Source: CAWAND01 sp963797485 (GTDB taxonomy: Bacteria; Chloroflexota; Anaerolineae; Anaerolineales; E44-bin32). From it: DNA of 64,000 nt. Under the pieces are notes generated by a model. That model worked only from the letters and a program-made list of their open reading frames with translations. It was not told where the DNA came from and searched no databases. The translations under genes and the position numbers were made by a program. Positions 1-8,538 of this stretch are shown here, piece by piece. Location of the stretch: contig CAWCPF010000002.1 in assembly GCA_963797485.1 (NCBI GenBank), forward strand, positions 186,001 to 250,000. Reading direction: 5' to 3'. How positions within the stretch are numbered: position 1 is the stretch's first letter; each line of letters begins with the position of its first letter.

Positions 1-74
1 TGCTAACCATTGGTGAGGGGACCAGCGAAGTCCAGCGGATGGTCATTGCTAAACGCTTGCTGAATCTGGCGTAG
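1..74 (+). CDS. Acyl-CoA dehydrogenase, C-terminal end (cut by window edge)
   Basis: Only the last 24 codons are present, ending in TAG. The peptide reads LTIGEGTSEVQRMVIAKRLL, which is the typical C-terminal helix of acyl-CoA dehydrogenases (IGEGTSEIQRxxIAR). The enzyme family oxidises acyl-CoA to enoyl-CoA with FAD. It converges with the thioredoxin-like gene 9 bases downstream. Identification rests on this one motif but the motif is highly characteristic. Confidence 0.8.
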   Translation, partial: LTIGEGTSEVQRMVIAKRLLNLA

Positions 75-83
75 AGCGCGGAC

Positions 84-656
84 TTACGGTGCGGCCGATT
101 GAAATGCCGCCGTGAGCTGCTCGGCTGTGACGTATCCAACCCACTGCTGCAGGATGTGACCCTGAGCGTCGAGCAGCACCAAGTGGGGCTGGTACTGATA
201 TCCAAGCTGGCGCTTGAAATCATCCGTGCGTGGATCGTCGATGTCCAGATAGACAAACTTGACCTTGCCCTGCCAGTCCCGCTCCAGCCCGTGCACGACG
301 GGCGCCAAAGCCTGGCAGGTAGGTCACCAGAAGGCGAAGAACTCCACCAGGGTCGGCTGATCCCCGCTGGCCAGCTTGACCGTCTCCGGGTTGCTGGCGT
401 GCAGGTTGGGGTTGATGGTGATGGTCGGGATGAGCGCCTGGGCGGCCGGCTGAGTGGCAGCCGGCAAGGCCGTCGATGTCGGCGCCGCCACGGCCGGCGT
501 GCTGGTCGCGGTGGGGGCCGTCGAGCCCGCCCCGGGCGCGCCCTGTCCGCCGGCGGGGGCGCCGCCACAGGCCGCCAAGAACAACACCCCAAATGCCGCA
601 AGGGCGTTGACGGTGCCGGCCGACCGGCCAAACGAAGGGCGTACAGACAGGTTCAT
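84..656 (-). CDS. Thioredoxin-like lipoprotein with in-frame TGA at the first redox Cys (candidate selenoprotein, UxxC)
   Basis: The first 110 codons encode a lipoprotein signal (LFLAAC), a Thr/Ala/Pro-rich linker and the start of a thioredoxin fold ending EFFAFW. A TGA follows at 326-324, and the same frame then continues PTCQALAPVVHGLERDWQGK and on to a natural end (QWVGYVTAEQLTAAF). Thioredoxins have W-C-x-x-C here, so the TGA replaces exactly the first catalytic Cys, giving W-U-P-T-C. There is no frame change, unlike the indel-broken genes elsewhere in this window. A hairpin sits 20 bases after the TGA. The simplest reading is a membrane-anchored extracytoplasmic selenothioredoxin of about 190 residues. 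A sequencing substitution or a pseudogene is the alternative. The start ATG at 656 is divergent from ftcD. Confidence 0.8.
287..303 (-). promoter_or_regulatory. Candidate bacterial SECIS hairpin of the thioredoxin-like gene
   Basis: On the minus strand GCCCGT pairs perfectly with ACGGGC around a five-base loop CGUGC. The loop starts 26 bases after the UGA and has a G then U as its second and third bases. Bacterial SECIS elements are read by SelB a short distance downstream of the UGA and typically have a G among the first loop bases. GC-rich coding DNA forms such hairpins often, so this alone is modest evidence. Confidence 0.45.
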
Positions 657-723
657 CTCAGCTGCAGATTAGACGCCAATTCTTGCCCAGTTCTTAACCA
701 ACTGAGCCTGCTTGACGCCATAG

Positions 724-756
724 TATACTCACCGCGCCGTCGATCCCCGCCGAGGA
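724..756 (+). promoter_or_regulatory. Promoter -10 and ribosome binding site of ftcD
   Basis: TATACT at 724-729 is a good -10 hexamer. AGGAG at 752-756 lies 4 bases before the ATG at 761 and fixes that start. No convincing -35 is seen. The 104-base gap also has to hold the divergent promoter for the thioredoxin-like gene. Confidence 0.5.
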
Positions 757-760
757 GTCC

Positions 761-2287
761 ATGCCCACGCCCCTGGTCGAATGCATCCCCAACTTCTCTG
801 AAGGCCGGCGCCCGGACGTCGTCGACGCCATTTGCGCCGCCATCCAATCCGTGCCCGGTGTCCACATCCTGGACCAACATAGCGACCACGATCACAACCG
901 GACCGTGGTGACCTTTGTGGCGCCCCCGCAAGCCGCCGCCGAGGCGGCCTTTGCCGGCATCGCCAAGGCGGCCGAGCTGATCGATCTCAACCAGCACCAA
1001 GGGGAGCACCCGCGCATCGGGGCCACCGATGTCGTCCCCTTCGTGCCCATCAGCGGCGTGTCGCATGAGGCCTGCCTGTCGCTGGCGGACGGCCTGGCCA
1101 AGCGCGTCGGGGACGAGCTCGGGATCCCCGTGTACCTGTACGAGGACTCGGCCACCCGGCCCGATCGGGTTAACCTCGAAAACCTGCGGCGCGGCGAATA
1201 TGAGGGCCTCAAGCAGGCCATCGTCTCCGATCCGGACCGGCAGCCGGATTACGGCCCGGCTGAGCTGGGGTCGGCCGGGGCCACCGTAATCGGCGTCCGC
1301 GCTCCGCTAATCGCCTACAACGTCTATCTGACCACGGATGACGTCGATGTCGCCAAGAAGATCGCCAAAGCCATCCGGCATTCATCCGGGGGTTTCCGCT
1401 ACGTCAAATCCATCGGCCTGCTGGTGGAGGGACGGGCCCAGGTCTCGATCAATCTGACCGACGCCACCCGCACTCCGATCGCCCGGGTGGTGGAAGCCAT
1501 TCGCCGCGAGGCGGCCCGCCACGGGGTGGCTGTGCACCATTCAGAATTGGTCGGGCTGGCGCCGCAGGCGAGCCTGATCGAAGCGGCGCGCTGGTACCTG
1601 CAGCTGGATCAGTTCGAACCTGACCAGATCCTGGAAACCCGCCTGTTCGAAGCCATGCGGCAGGCTCCCGCCCCCGAGGCCTCATTCCTTGACCGGCTGG
1701 CGGCGGACACGCCGACCCCCGGAGGCGGATCGGCCGCCGCCCATGTGGGCGCGACGGCCGCCGCGCTGGTGGCCATGGTGGCACGCCTGACAGTGGGCAA
1801 GAAGAAGTACGCCGAGGTGGAGGCACGCATGCGCGAGCTGGCGAACCAGGCCGATCGGCTGCGCGCCGACCTGACCCGGGCCGTCGAACGCGATGCGTCC
1901 GCATTCGATGCGCTCATGGCCGCGCTCAAGCTTCCCAAATCAACCACCGACGAGGCCTCCACCCGTGACGCCGCCGTTGAAGCCGCCACGCAGGGGGCCG
2001 CCGCCGTGCCGCTCCAGGTGGCAGGCTGGTGCGTCGAGGTGCTCGAATTGGCCGCCGAAGCCGCCGAGGCCGGCAACGTGAATGCCGCCAGCGATGCCGG
2101 CGCGGCCGCCGCTCTTGGGCTGGCGGCGCTGCGGGCCGCCTCGCTCAATGTCCGCATCAACGCCCAAGGCGCAAAAGACCAGACTGCCGTCAAGGCCTGG
2201 ATGGATGATCTCGACCGCCTCGACCGACAGGCGCTCGCCTTCGACCAGCGCGTCAAGCAGGCGTTGAAGGAACGGGCTGGGCTCTAA
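761..2287 (+). CDS. ftcD: Glutamate formimidoyltransferase / formimidoyltetrahydrofolate cyclodeaminase, bifunctional
   Basis: This 508-residue protein joins two enzymes of histidine degradation and one-carbon metabolism. Residues 1 to about 290 match glutamate formimidoyltransferase (N-terminal LVECIPNFSEGR, histidine-rich DQHSDHDHNR, then RVNLENLRRGEYEGL), which moves the formimino group between formiminoglutamate and tetrahydrofolate. Residues about 305-505 match the helical cyclodeaminase (FLDRLAADTPTPGGGSAAAH, later NVNAASDAG), which releases ammonia to give methenyl-THF. The length and order match fused FTCD proteins. The start is fixed by a Shine-Dalgarno 4 bases upstream. It appears as a single gene, intact. 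Confidence 0.95.
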   Translation: MPTPLVECIPNFSEGRRPDVVDAICAAIQSVPGVHILDQHSDHDHNRTVVTFVAPPQAAAEAAFAGIAKAAELIDLNQHQGEHPRIGATDVVPFVPISGVSHEACLSLADGLAKRVGDELGIPVYLYEDSATRPDRVNLENLRRGEYEGLKQAIVSDPDRQPDYGPAELGSAGATVIGVRAPLIAYNVYLTTDDVDVAKKIAKAIRHSSGGFRYVKSIGLLVEGRAQVSINLTDATRTPIARVVEAIRREAARHGVAVHHSELVGLAPQASLIEAARWYLQLDQFEPDQILETRLFEAMRQAPAPEASFLDRLAADTPTPGGGSAAAHVGATAAALVAMVARLTVGKKKYAEVEARMRELANQADRLRADLTRAVERDASAFDALMAALKLPKSTTDEASTRDAAVEAATQGAAAVPLQVAGWCVEVLELAAEAAEAGNVNAASDAGAAAALGLAALRAASLNVRINAQGAKDQTAVKAWMDDLDRLDRQALAFDQRVKQALKERAGL

Positions 2288-2373
2288 TCACACGTTAGGC
2301 CTCGCAAGAGCCAGGCGTTTGTCCCAAATGGCTTGATGTATAGTATCGGTGGAGATCAGGAGGCGCCCAGCCT

Positions 2374-3093
2374 ATGACGGATGACGCAAGGCGAGATCAA
2401 AGGTACCAGGAACTCCTCGAGTTCCCAGCCTACCCCATTGCCGAGGCAGCTCGCCTCGTGGGCCTCTCGCCCGGCCAGGTCAAGAGGTGGTTGCAGGGAT
2501 ACGAGTTTGCTTATCGCACGAAGGAGCAACCGCGGCTCAGGCACAGCATGAAACCTCCAGTGGTTCCGCAGCGCCAGCGCCGACAATCGAGCTACGCCTC
2601 GTTTCTAGACATCATCGACCTGTTGCTCGTCAAGAAGCTTGTCAAGCAAGGCATCTCCCTGCAGCAAGCTCGCCTCGAAATTGACGAGGCCAAGGAAGTC
2701 CTCGGTATGAACCATCTCGGGTACGAGACCTTTTTCACCCTTGGAAGAAAGGTCTTCTTGCAGACTAGTTCAAGCTCCATACTGGCACTCTCCACCGGTG
2801 GTCAGATGGCGATTGACCGCTTCATCAGGGATCTGGGTCACCAGATCGAATTTGACGAAGAGACCAAATTGGCAATCCGTTGGTATCCACTGCATCCCGA
2901 TCGAAGAGTGGTGGTCGATCCCTTTGTTTCATTTGGTCGACCTGTCATTGCAGGAAGGCGCGTAACTACATCGAATATCTACGATTTCTTTGTCTCCGAG
3001 AATGAAAAAGTCGAAGTAGTGTGCGAATGGATGGACTTGAAGCAAGCGCAAGTTAAATCTGCCGTCAAGCTCGAGAAGAAGCTTGCGGCATGA
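2374..3093 (+). CDS. DUF433-type HTH protein, probable antitoxin
   Basis: 239 residues. The N-terminus (AYPIAEAARLVGLSPGQVKRW) looks like a MerR-like helix-turn-helix. The C-terminus (VDPFVSFGRPVIAGRRVTTSNIYDFF) is the DUF433 pattern, GRPVIxGxRVxxxxI, found in antitoxins paired with PIN-like toxins. AGGAGG lies about 10 bases before the ATG and TATAGT at 2339-2344 is a likely -10. The stop overlaps the next gene's start by 4 bases, so the two are translationally coupled. It probably neutralises that toxin and autoregulates the pair; this is inferred from family and context. Confidence 0.8.
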   Translation: MTDDARRDQRYQELLEFPAYPIAEAARLVGLSPGQVKRWLQGYEFAYRTKEQPRLRHSMKPPVVPQRQRRQSSYASFLDIIDLLLVKKLVKQGISLQQARLEIDEAKEVLGMNHLGYETFFTLGRKVFLQTSSSSILALSTGGQMAIDRFIRDLGHQIEFDEETKLAIRWYPLHPDRRVVVDPFVSFGRPVIAGRRVTTSNIYDFFVSENEKVEVVCEWMDLKQAQVKSAVKLEKKLAA

Positions 3094-3470
3094 AGTTCTT
3101 GATCGATGAAAACCTAAGCGTTAAGATCGCACGCTCGCTCAGGGACATTGATCAGGACGTTCACCACATTACGGAAGTTCTCTCCGAGGGTGCTCCCGAT
3201 ACAGAAGTTCTGAAATTCGCGGGCGACAACGACTTTTTCCTAATCACGAAGGACAATCGAATCCGGTACAAGCCGAACGAGAGAGCTGCGCTAAGAAAGC
3301 ACAAGGTAGGTGTCTTCCTTCTTGGCGGGAAGAACGTCAATTTCTTGGAGACCTACCAGCAGCTGATCCGAAATTGGGACAAGGTCCTCGAGTGCGCTAG
3401 TTCAACTCAGAGGCCCTTTGTCAGACGCATCCGTCCCAAGGGACGGGCCATCGACGATGTCTCTATCTAG
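3090..3470 (+). CDS. DUF5615-type PIN-like protein, probable toxin
   Basis: 126 residues beginning KFLIDENLSVKIARSL, with DNDFFLITKDNRIRYKP in the middle. These are the acidic signatures of DUF5615/Mut7-C PIN-like nucleases (D-E-N near the N-terminus, ITxDxD-like motif at about residue 50). Such proteins are presumed RNases. It overlaps the DUF433 protein as ATGA, the usual toxin-antitoxin layout. The 198 bases after it show no gene that I can support. Confidence 0.8.
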   Translation: MKFLIDENLSVKIARSLRDIDQDVHHITEVLSEGAPDTEVLKFAGDNDFFLITKDNRIRYKPNERAALRKHKVGVFLLGGKNVNFLETYQQLIRNWDKVLECASSTQRPFVRRIRPKGRAIDDVSI

Positions 3471-3668
3471 CCTTGTCAATCTCATCGTTGTTCGGATTAG
3501 CATCTCGCTGGATCGGGGATTCAAAGCGGATTCGGGCCAATGGTTGCGTGCTCAGCTCGGTTCTTGAGAGGGACGGCGAGGAGCTCGGGTCGATCCCTGC
3601 AGAGAACGCAGGACGCCCTCCGCTCCGCTGCAGGTGCAGACTTCGCAATTCAGTGGCGTTAAGGCGGA

Positions 3669-5306
3669 TTACCAGCCGCTGGCTGTGAACAGGGCCGACA
3701 AGAAGTCGGCTCTTTCGTTTTCGGTCATCGGGCGCGGCTGGGCGTAGTCTTCCAACACTGCGGCAAACAACTGGGTGCTGATGTAGCGGCCCCGATAGAA
3801 GACATGCCGGTCGATGAATTCCTTGCGCGTGTCATCGGACCACATCTGGTCGAAGAACAGATTGCCCAGGCCATAATGGATCATGGCCCCCTGGTAAAAC
3901 TCGAACCCCATGGGCTGGTGCGCCTGGCTTCCGCTCACAATGACGGCGCCTGCCTCCGCCGGCACGTGAAACCCCTCGACTTGCAGGGGGAGGGGTGTGC
4001 TGCGATAAGACTCGTCCCACTGGTAGGTAAAGATCACCTGATATCCCTGGGCCATCAGCGCGCCGATGGCGTCGGTCAGCGCAGGCAGATCGCACGGCAG
4101 GGACCCCGGGCTGATGCTCGTCGCCCAATCGTAGGCGGGGCCGGCCGGGTTGCAGCCCAGGAAGGCGATCTTGTTGCCGTGCACGTCGAACAGGGCCGGC
4201 TGCTGCGCGTCCGCCAGGTCCCGTCCGCCGCCGAAATACTGCCAGCCCTTCTGGTCGTACAAATCCAGCGTGTACAGCATCGGCCCTGCGCCGTAGTCCA
4301 GCTCGTGATTGCCCGTCAGCTCGATCACGTCTACGCCGATCGAATCCAGCAATGCGGCCTGCTGGGGCTGTGTGCAAAATCGCATGATGGCGCGGGAGGG
4401 GTCTCCGGGGGGACAGGCAGGGCTGAATGACACCTCGTTGCTGACGTGGGTGATGTCGGCCTGACGGAGCCAGTCCCCGATCAAATCGGCCGGCCAGGTC
4501 GGCGTGTGCAGATCGATCTGCCAGGCCGTGGCCCGGGTCAAAGCCGTCACGCCGGTGACTACTACCGTCGTCAAACCGGCAGGATCGCGGTTAGTGGCGG
4601 GAAAGCTGTCTGTGGGCGCGGCGGCCACCACGTCGGGACTCCCCGCCCAACCGTAGCTCACCGTCAAAGCGTACTGCCCGGGGTCGAAGTTTTGGTCCAA
4701 CGGCGACTGCCCATCAACAGCCAGGACCTTCCAGCGTGGCTCCAAAGCGTCGAAGGGCACGACGGCTAATGACGGCCGTTCCGCCCAGGCGCGGTCCACG
4801 ATCGTCTCCTGGCTGGCGATCTCGACCCCGGTCGGCGGACCCAGTATGGCGGTCAAGGCATTGGCCGTGGCCTGGGTGGCCAGCAGGGGCCCGCCGCCTT
4901 GTCCCGCCCACGCCGCATTGAGTTGATCAAGTGACAGGCCATCGGCGACGGTCGGGAAGGGGGCCACGACGGCAAACACCCACCGGCTCACGGGGACGTC
5001 CGCCGCCGGTCCGAAGCGGAGATCGGCCTCGTGCGCGTTGCCCGCTCGCTCCACCAGCCGGCCGCCGACGACGTCCAGGGCGGCGGCCGCGGCGGACAGC
5101 TCGGGCGGCAGGTCTGGATCGACCCAGAGGCGGACCGGGTTGGCGGTCGCTGTTGGGCTCAAGCTTTGGAACGGGCTGGGGGAGGCGGTCGGCTGCACGG
5201 CCGCGGTCGGGATCACGGTCGCGCCGGACACCGCACACCCTGACGCAAGGGCAGCGGCGAGGGCGATGACGAACTGCGTGGGAGTCGGAAGCCGGGGCAT
5301 AGACAA
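3669..5306 (-). CDS. CapA-family lipoprotein with N-terminal solute-binding-like domain
   Basis: 545 residues. A signal peptide ends in lipobox LASGC, so it should be anchored outside the membrane. Residues about 50-230 look like a periplasmic binding (PstS-like) fold, with phrases such as FAVVAPFPTVADGLSLDQLNAAW. Residues about 270-520 match CapA/PgsA metallophosphatase-like proteins: VIELTGNHELDYG, IFTYQWDE, VIVSGSQAHQPMGFEF, IHYGLGNLFFDQ. CapA homologues are linked to poly-gamma-glutamate or capsule assembly, but the substrate here is unknown. It stands alone, downstream of the ABC exporter operon on the same strand. Confidence 0.85.
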   Translation of the reverse strand: MSMPRLPTPTQFVIALAAALASGCAVSGATVIPTAAVQPTASPSPFQSLSPTATANPVRLWVDPDLPPELSAAAAALDVVGGRLVERAGNAHEADLRFGPAADVPVSRWVFAVVAPFPTVADGLSLDQLNAAWAGQGGGPLLATQATANALTAILGPPTGVEIASQETIVDRAWAERPSLAVVPFDALEPRWKVLAVDGQSPLDQNFDPGQYALTVSYGWAGSPDVVAAAPTDSFPATNRDPAGLTTVVVTGVTALTRATAWQIDLHTPTWPADLIGDWLRQADITHVSNEVSFSPACPPGDPSRAIMRFCTQPQQAALLDSIGVDVIELTGNHELDYGAGPMLYTLDLYDQKGWQYFGGGRDLADAQQPALFDVHGNKIAFLGCNPAGPAYDWATSISPGSLPCDLPALTDAIGALMAQGYQVIFTYQWDESYRSTPLPLQVEGFHVPAEAGAVIVSGSQAHQPMGFEFYQGAMIHYGLGNLFFDQMWSDDTRKEFIDRHVFYRGRYISTQLFAAVLEDYAQPRPMTENERADFLSALFTASGW

Positions 5307-5374
5307 GCGCGGATTATCTCACCGGCCCGCCCGGTCTACAAGGACCAGACCGGCCTGCCGATCGGCCGCCCGAC

Positions 5375-6303
5375 TCAGTCCTCGGCCAGGGACAGGAACA
5401 CATCCTCCAGGGTAGCCTCGGCCTTCGTGACCCGCACTTGGGTCAGGCCGCGCTCAGCCAGGGCCTGTTCGATGGCCCGCCCCGACGCGCCGGGGCGCGT
5501 GATGGCCCGCAGGTGATCAGCCGCCAGCCCGGAACGGATGACCTCGGGGGTCGTCTCGAGCGCTTCGAGTGCCTCCAGCATGGGCGTGGCGAACACGTCC
5601 CAAGCCTGGCCCGGCAGGCTGGATCGTTTCAACTGCGTGGGTGTGTCCATGGCCAGCAGGCGGCCGCGCCGCATGACCCCTACCCGGTTGCAGTACTCGG
5701 CTTCATCCATGTAGTGCGTGGTGACGAAGGCGGTGATACCTTCCTCGGCCAGGTCATAGATCAAGTCCCAGAACGCGGTCGCGCCGCCGGGTCGACCCCG
5801 CTGGTGGGTTCGTCCAGGATCACCAGCTCGGGCTGGTGCACGACCGCCGTGGCCAGGGCCAGGCGCTGTCTCCAGCCCAGCGGCAGGTCGCCGGCCGGCG
5901 TGGAACTGAAGGGGGTCAAACCGAGTTGATCCATTTGCCGGCGCGCCGGGTCGGTTCCGCGCACCCCGTACACGCCCGAGTAGAACGCCAGGTTTTCCCA
6001 GGCGGTGAGCTCGTCGTACAGTGCGAATTTCTGGGACATGTAGCCGACCCGGGCGCGGACGGCTTCGGCCTCGCGCTGGGTGTCGTGCCCGAGGACGGTG
6101 GCTGAACCTTCCGTGGGCTGCAGCAGGCCAAGCAGCATTCGAATGGTGGTGGTCTTGCCGGAGCCATTCGGGCCGAGAAAGCCGACCACCTCACCGGGAT
6201 GAACTTCCAGCGAGACATGATCGACGGCGGTGAAGTCGCCAAAGCGTTTGGTCAGGCCGTCGGTCAGGATTACGGCTTCAGGCGCCAGCATGCGCACTTC
6301 CAT
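5375..6303 (-). CDS. ABC-2 exporter ATPase B (one indel)
   Basis: ATP-binding subunit of about 310 residues. It has Walker A GPNGSGKTTT, a Q-loop, a degenerate signature LPLGWRQ in place of LSGGQ, and Walker B VILDEPTSGVDP. The frame breaks near 5775, just after Walker B. One missing base in the CG-ACC stretch restores DPAARTAFWDLIYDL and the D-loop/H-loop half (FVTTHYMDEAEYCNRVG). The C-terminus is the regulatory DrrA-like tail. The start is taken as the ATG at 6303, which overlaps the preceding ATPase gene. Confidence 0.88.
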
Positions 6304-7275
6304 GGCCCTTGGCGGCAGGATCGTCAGACGTTGGCGCCTCGAGCAGGGCGATAAACACATCCTCCAGGCTCGCCGGAACCGTCTGGATGCGCTCGACGCG
6401 GCCTCCGGCCCCGACGACATCGGCGCGCAGGCGCGCCTGAACTCGCTTCGAGTGCCGGGCATCGGACAGACGCAGGTGGAACCGGTCGCCGTAGGTCTGG
6501 ACCCCCTCGACATCTGGGTCGGCCCGGCCGGCCCGCTCGACAGCCCGGCGCGGACCCCCCACCAACTCCAGGACGCGTCCCGCCAGCCGCTCGGTGAGGG
6601 CCGCCGGCGTGTCTTCCAGCATCAGCCGCCCGTCCTGCATGAATCCCACACGCGAGCAGCGCGAGGCCTCATCCATATAGGGGGTGGTCATGAGGACGGC
6701 CACACCCTGCCTGAGCAATCTGACCAGCAGCTGCCAGAAGCTTTGGCGTGTAACCGGGTCCACCCCGCCAGTGGGCTCATCCAGGAGTAGGACTTTGGGG
6801 CGGTGAACCAGGGCGGTTGCCAGGCCCAGTTTTTGTTTCATGCCCCCGGAGAGCGCCTCGGCCCTGCGGTCGGCGAACTCGGATAGCCCCACGAAGTCCA
6901 GGATTTCCAGAGCGCGTGTCTCCCATTCGGATCGCGGCAGGCCGCGCACTTCGGCGAAGAAATGCAGGTTCTCACGGACGGTCAGATCTCCATACAGGCT
7001 GAAGCGCTGGGCCAGATAGCCGATTTGGGCGCGAGCCTGTTCGGTTTCGGTGGCTAGATCGTAGCCGCCGAGCCGCACGCGACCCGCATCGGGCTCGAGG
7101 GCGCCGCACAGCAGACGGATGGTCGTGGTTTTGCCTGCCCCATCCGGACCGAGCAGGCCATAGATCTCGCCCTGTGCGACCTGCAGGCAGACGCCGTCAA
7201 CAGCGACATGCTCACCGAAGGATCGCTTCAGGTCGACGGCCTCGATCAGCGGTCCCACGTATTGCGCCTCACTCA
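6278..7275 (-). CDS. ABC-2 exporter ATPase A
   Basis: About 330 residues with Walker A GPDGAGKTTT, signature LSGGMKQKLGLATALV, Walker B VLLLDEPTGGVDP and H-loop VLMTTPYMDEA (Pro in place of the usual His, so the switch residue may be missing). Two tandem ATPases in one operon resemble the two halves of YbhF-type transporters. I place the start at the TTG overlapping the end of the membrane fusion gene (7275); a GTG slightly downstream is possible. It works with the permease and adaptor encoded upstream. Confidence 0.88.
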
Positions 7276-8519
7276 AGATGAAATTCCACGTCGGCCGGCA
7301 TGCCGGGCTTGAGCTGCCCTTGTGGATCGCTGACCTGCAGATCGACGGCGAACACCGTGGTGCGCCGCCCTTCCTCGGTTTGCACATTGCGCGGCGTGAA
7401 CTCCGCCTGGTCGGCGATCTTACTGATCGTGCCGGCAAACGTCACGCCGGGGAATGAATCGACCGTGACCTGGGCCGTGTCCCCCAGCCGAACCTGCCCG
7501 TACCGATCCTCGGGAAGATAGACCGTGAGGGTGAGCCCGTTCAGTTGGCCCAGGGTCAGGGCCACGGCCCCAGGGGTGAGGGTTTCGCCCGGCTCAATGT
7601 TGCGCGCCAGGACCACGCCGCCGCTTGGCGCCCGCAGGACGAGCTTGTCGAGCTGCAAGTCGATGGCCGTCAGCTTGGCTTGGGTCTCGGCTCGCGCGGC
7701 AGCCAGGCCGGTTTGGGCGGTCTCCACCTGCTCCTGCGCCAGGCGCAAGCTGTCGGTGTCCGGTCCATTTGCGACTTTGTCGTAGTTGATCTCGGCCTGA
7801 TCGACCTGTGCCAGGGCCAGCTCGACCGTGGCATCCAGGATGGCCTGATCTACATCCGTAGGTGAGCCCTTGTACCAATTCAAGAGCCGGACCAGGTCGT
7901 CGCGAGTCTGCCGGGCGGCAAGCAAATTGGCCTCAGCCTGAGCGCGCACCGGATCTTGGGGGTCCTTGTCTTTGACATGGTTGAAGTCGGCGTTGGCCTT
8001 GTCAACCGCATCATTGGCCAGCACCAGGCGCGCTTCGGTGGCGTCGATGGTATCCCTGGAGGCCCGGTTTCCAGTCTGCTGCCAGGTGTTCCTCTTCTGG
8101 GCGTCATCGAGGGCCTTGAGCGCGTTGGCCAGATCGAGCCGCGCCTGGGCGGTCACCACGGGTGCGTTTTCGGTCAAGTCTGAAAGGGCCTGTTGGGCGG
8201 TGTCCAGCTTGGCCTGCGCCGCCGCTTCGGCGGCCTTCCCGGCCGCCACGGCGCTCTCGCGCTGAGTGCTAAGACCTTGGTCATCCAGCCGCAGCAGCAC
8301 ATCCCCGGCACGGACCAGGTCGCCCTCGTCGACGAGCACCTCTCCGACGCGGCCGGCCATCTCGGGCCCGATCAGGGTCTGGGTCGCCTCGACCGTGCCG
8401 GAAGCCGAAAGCGAACCGGGATCGGCACTGGATTGGGCCCGCAGGTAGTAGGCGCCGGCCGCCAGCAGCGCCAGAATCACGACCACGGGCACGATTCGAA
8501 GGGCACGTTTGTGAGCCAT
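7269..8519 (-). CDS. HlyD-family membrane fusion protein
   Basis: 416 residues with one N-terminal membrane helix (IVPVVVILALLAAGAYYL). A biotinyl-lipoyl half-domain follows (GTVEATQTLIGPEMAGRVGEVLVDEGDLVRAGDVLLRLD), then long coiled coils at about 90-270 and the second half with the beta-barrel (VLRAPSGGVVLARNIEPGETLTPG). It is the periplasmic-type adaptor of the exporter. It lies between permease and ATPase genes in the order permease-HlyD-ATPase-ATPase, all minus strand with tight spacing. It is like YbhG/EmrA-type adaptors in an organism probably without a classical outer membrane. Confidence 0.9.
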   Translation of the reverse strand: MAHKRALRIVPVVVILALLAAGAYYLRAQSSADPGSLSASGTVEATQTLIGPEMAGRVGEVLVDEGDLVRAGDVLLRLDDQGLSTQRESAVAAGKAAEAAAQAKLDTAQQALSDLTENAPVVTAQARLDLANALKALDDAQKRNTWQQTGNRASRDTIDATEARLVLANDAVDKANADFNHVKDKDPQDPVRAQAEANLLAARQTRDDLVRLLNWYKGSPTDVDQAILDATVELALAQVDQAEINYDKVANGPDTDSLRLAQEQVETAQTGLAAARAETQAKLTAIDLQLDKLVLRAPSGGVVLARNIEPGETLTPGAVALTLGQLNGLTLTVYLPEDRYGQVRLGDTAQVTVDSFPGVTFAGTISKIADQAEFTPRNVQTEEGRRTTVFAVDLQVSDPQGQLKPGMPADVEFHLE

Positions 8520-8538
8520 CAGCAGACCTCCCGGCTGT

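Noticed and set aside
304..316. Hairpin GCCA / TGGC starting 8 bases after the thioredoxin UGA as the SECIS
   Set aside because: Only four pairs, and its loop is 11 bases from the UGA, too close for a normal bacterial SECIS; the hairpin at 287-303 fits better.
99..911. Long open frame on the plus strand opposite the thioredoxin-like gene
   Set aside because: Arg/Gly-rich low-complexity translation typical of antisense frames in GC-rich DNA; it overlaps two well-supported genes.
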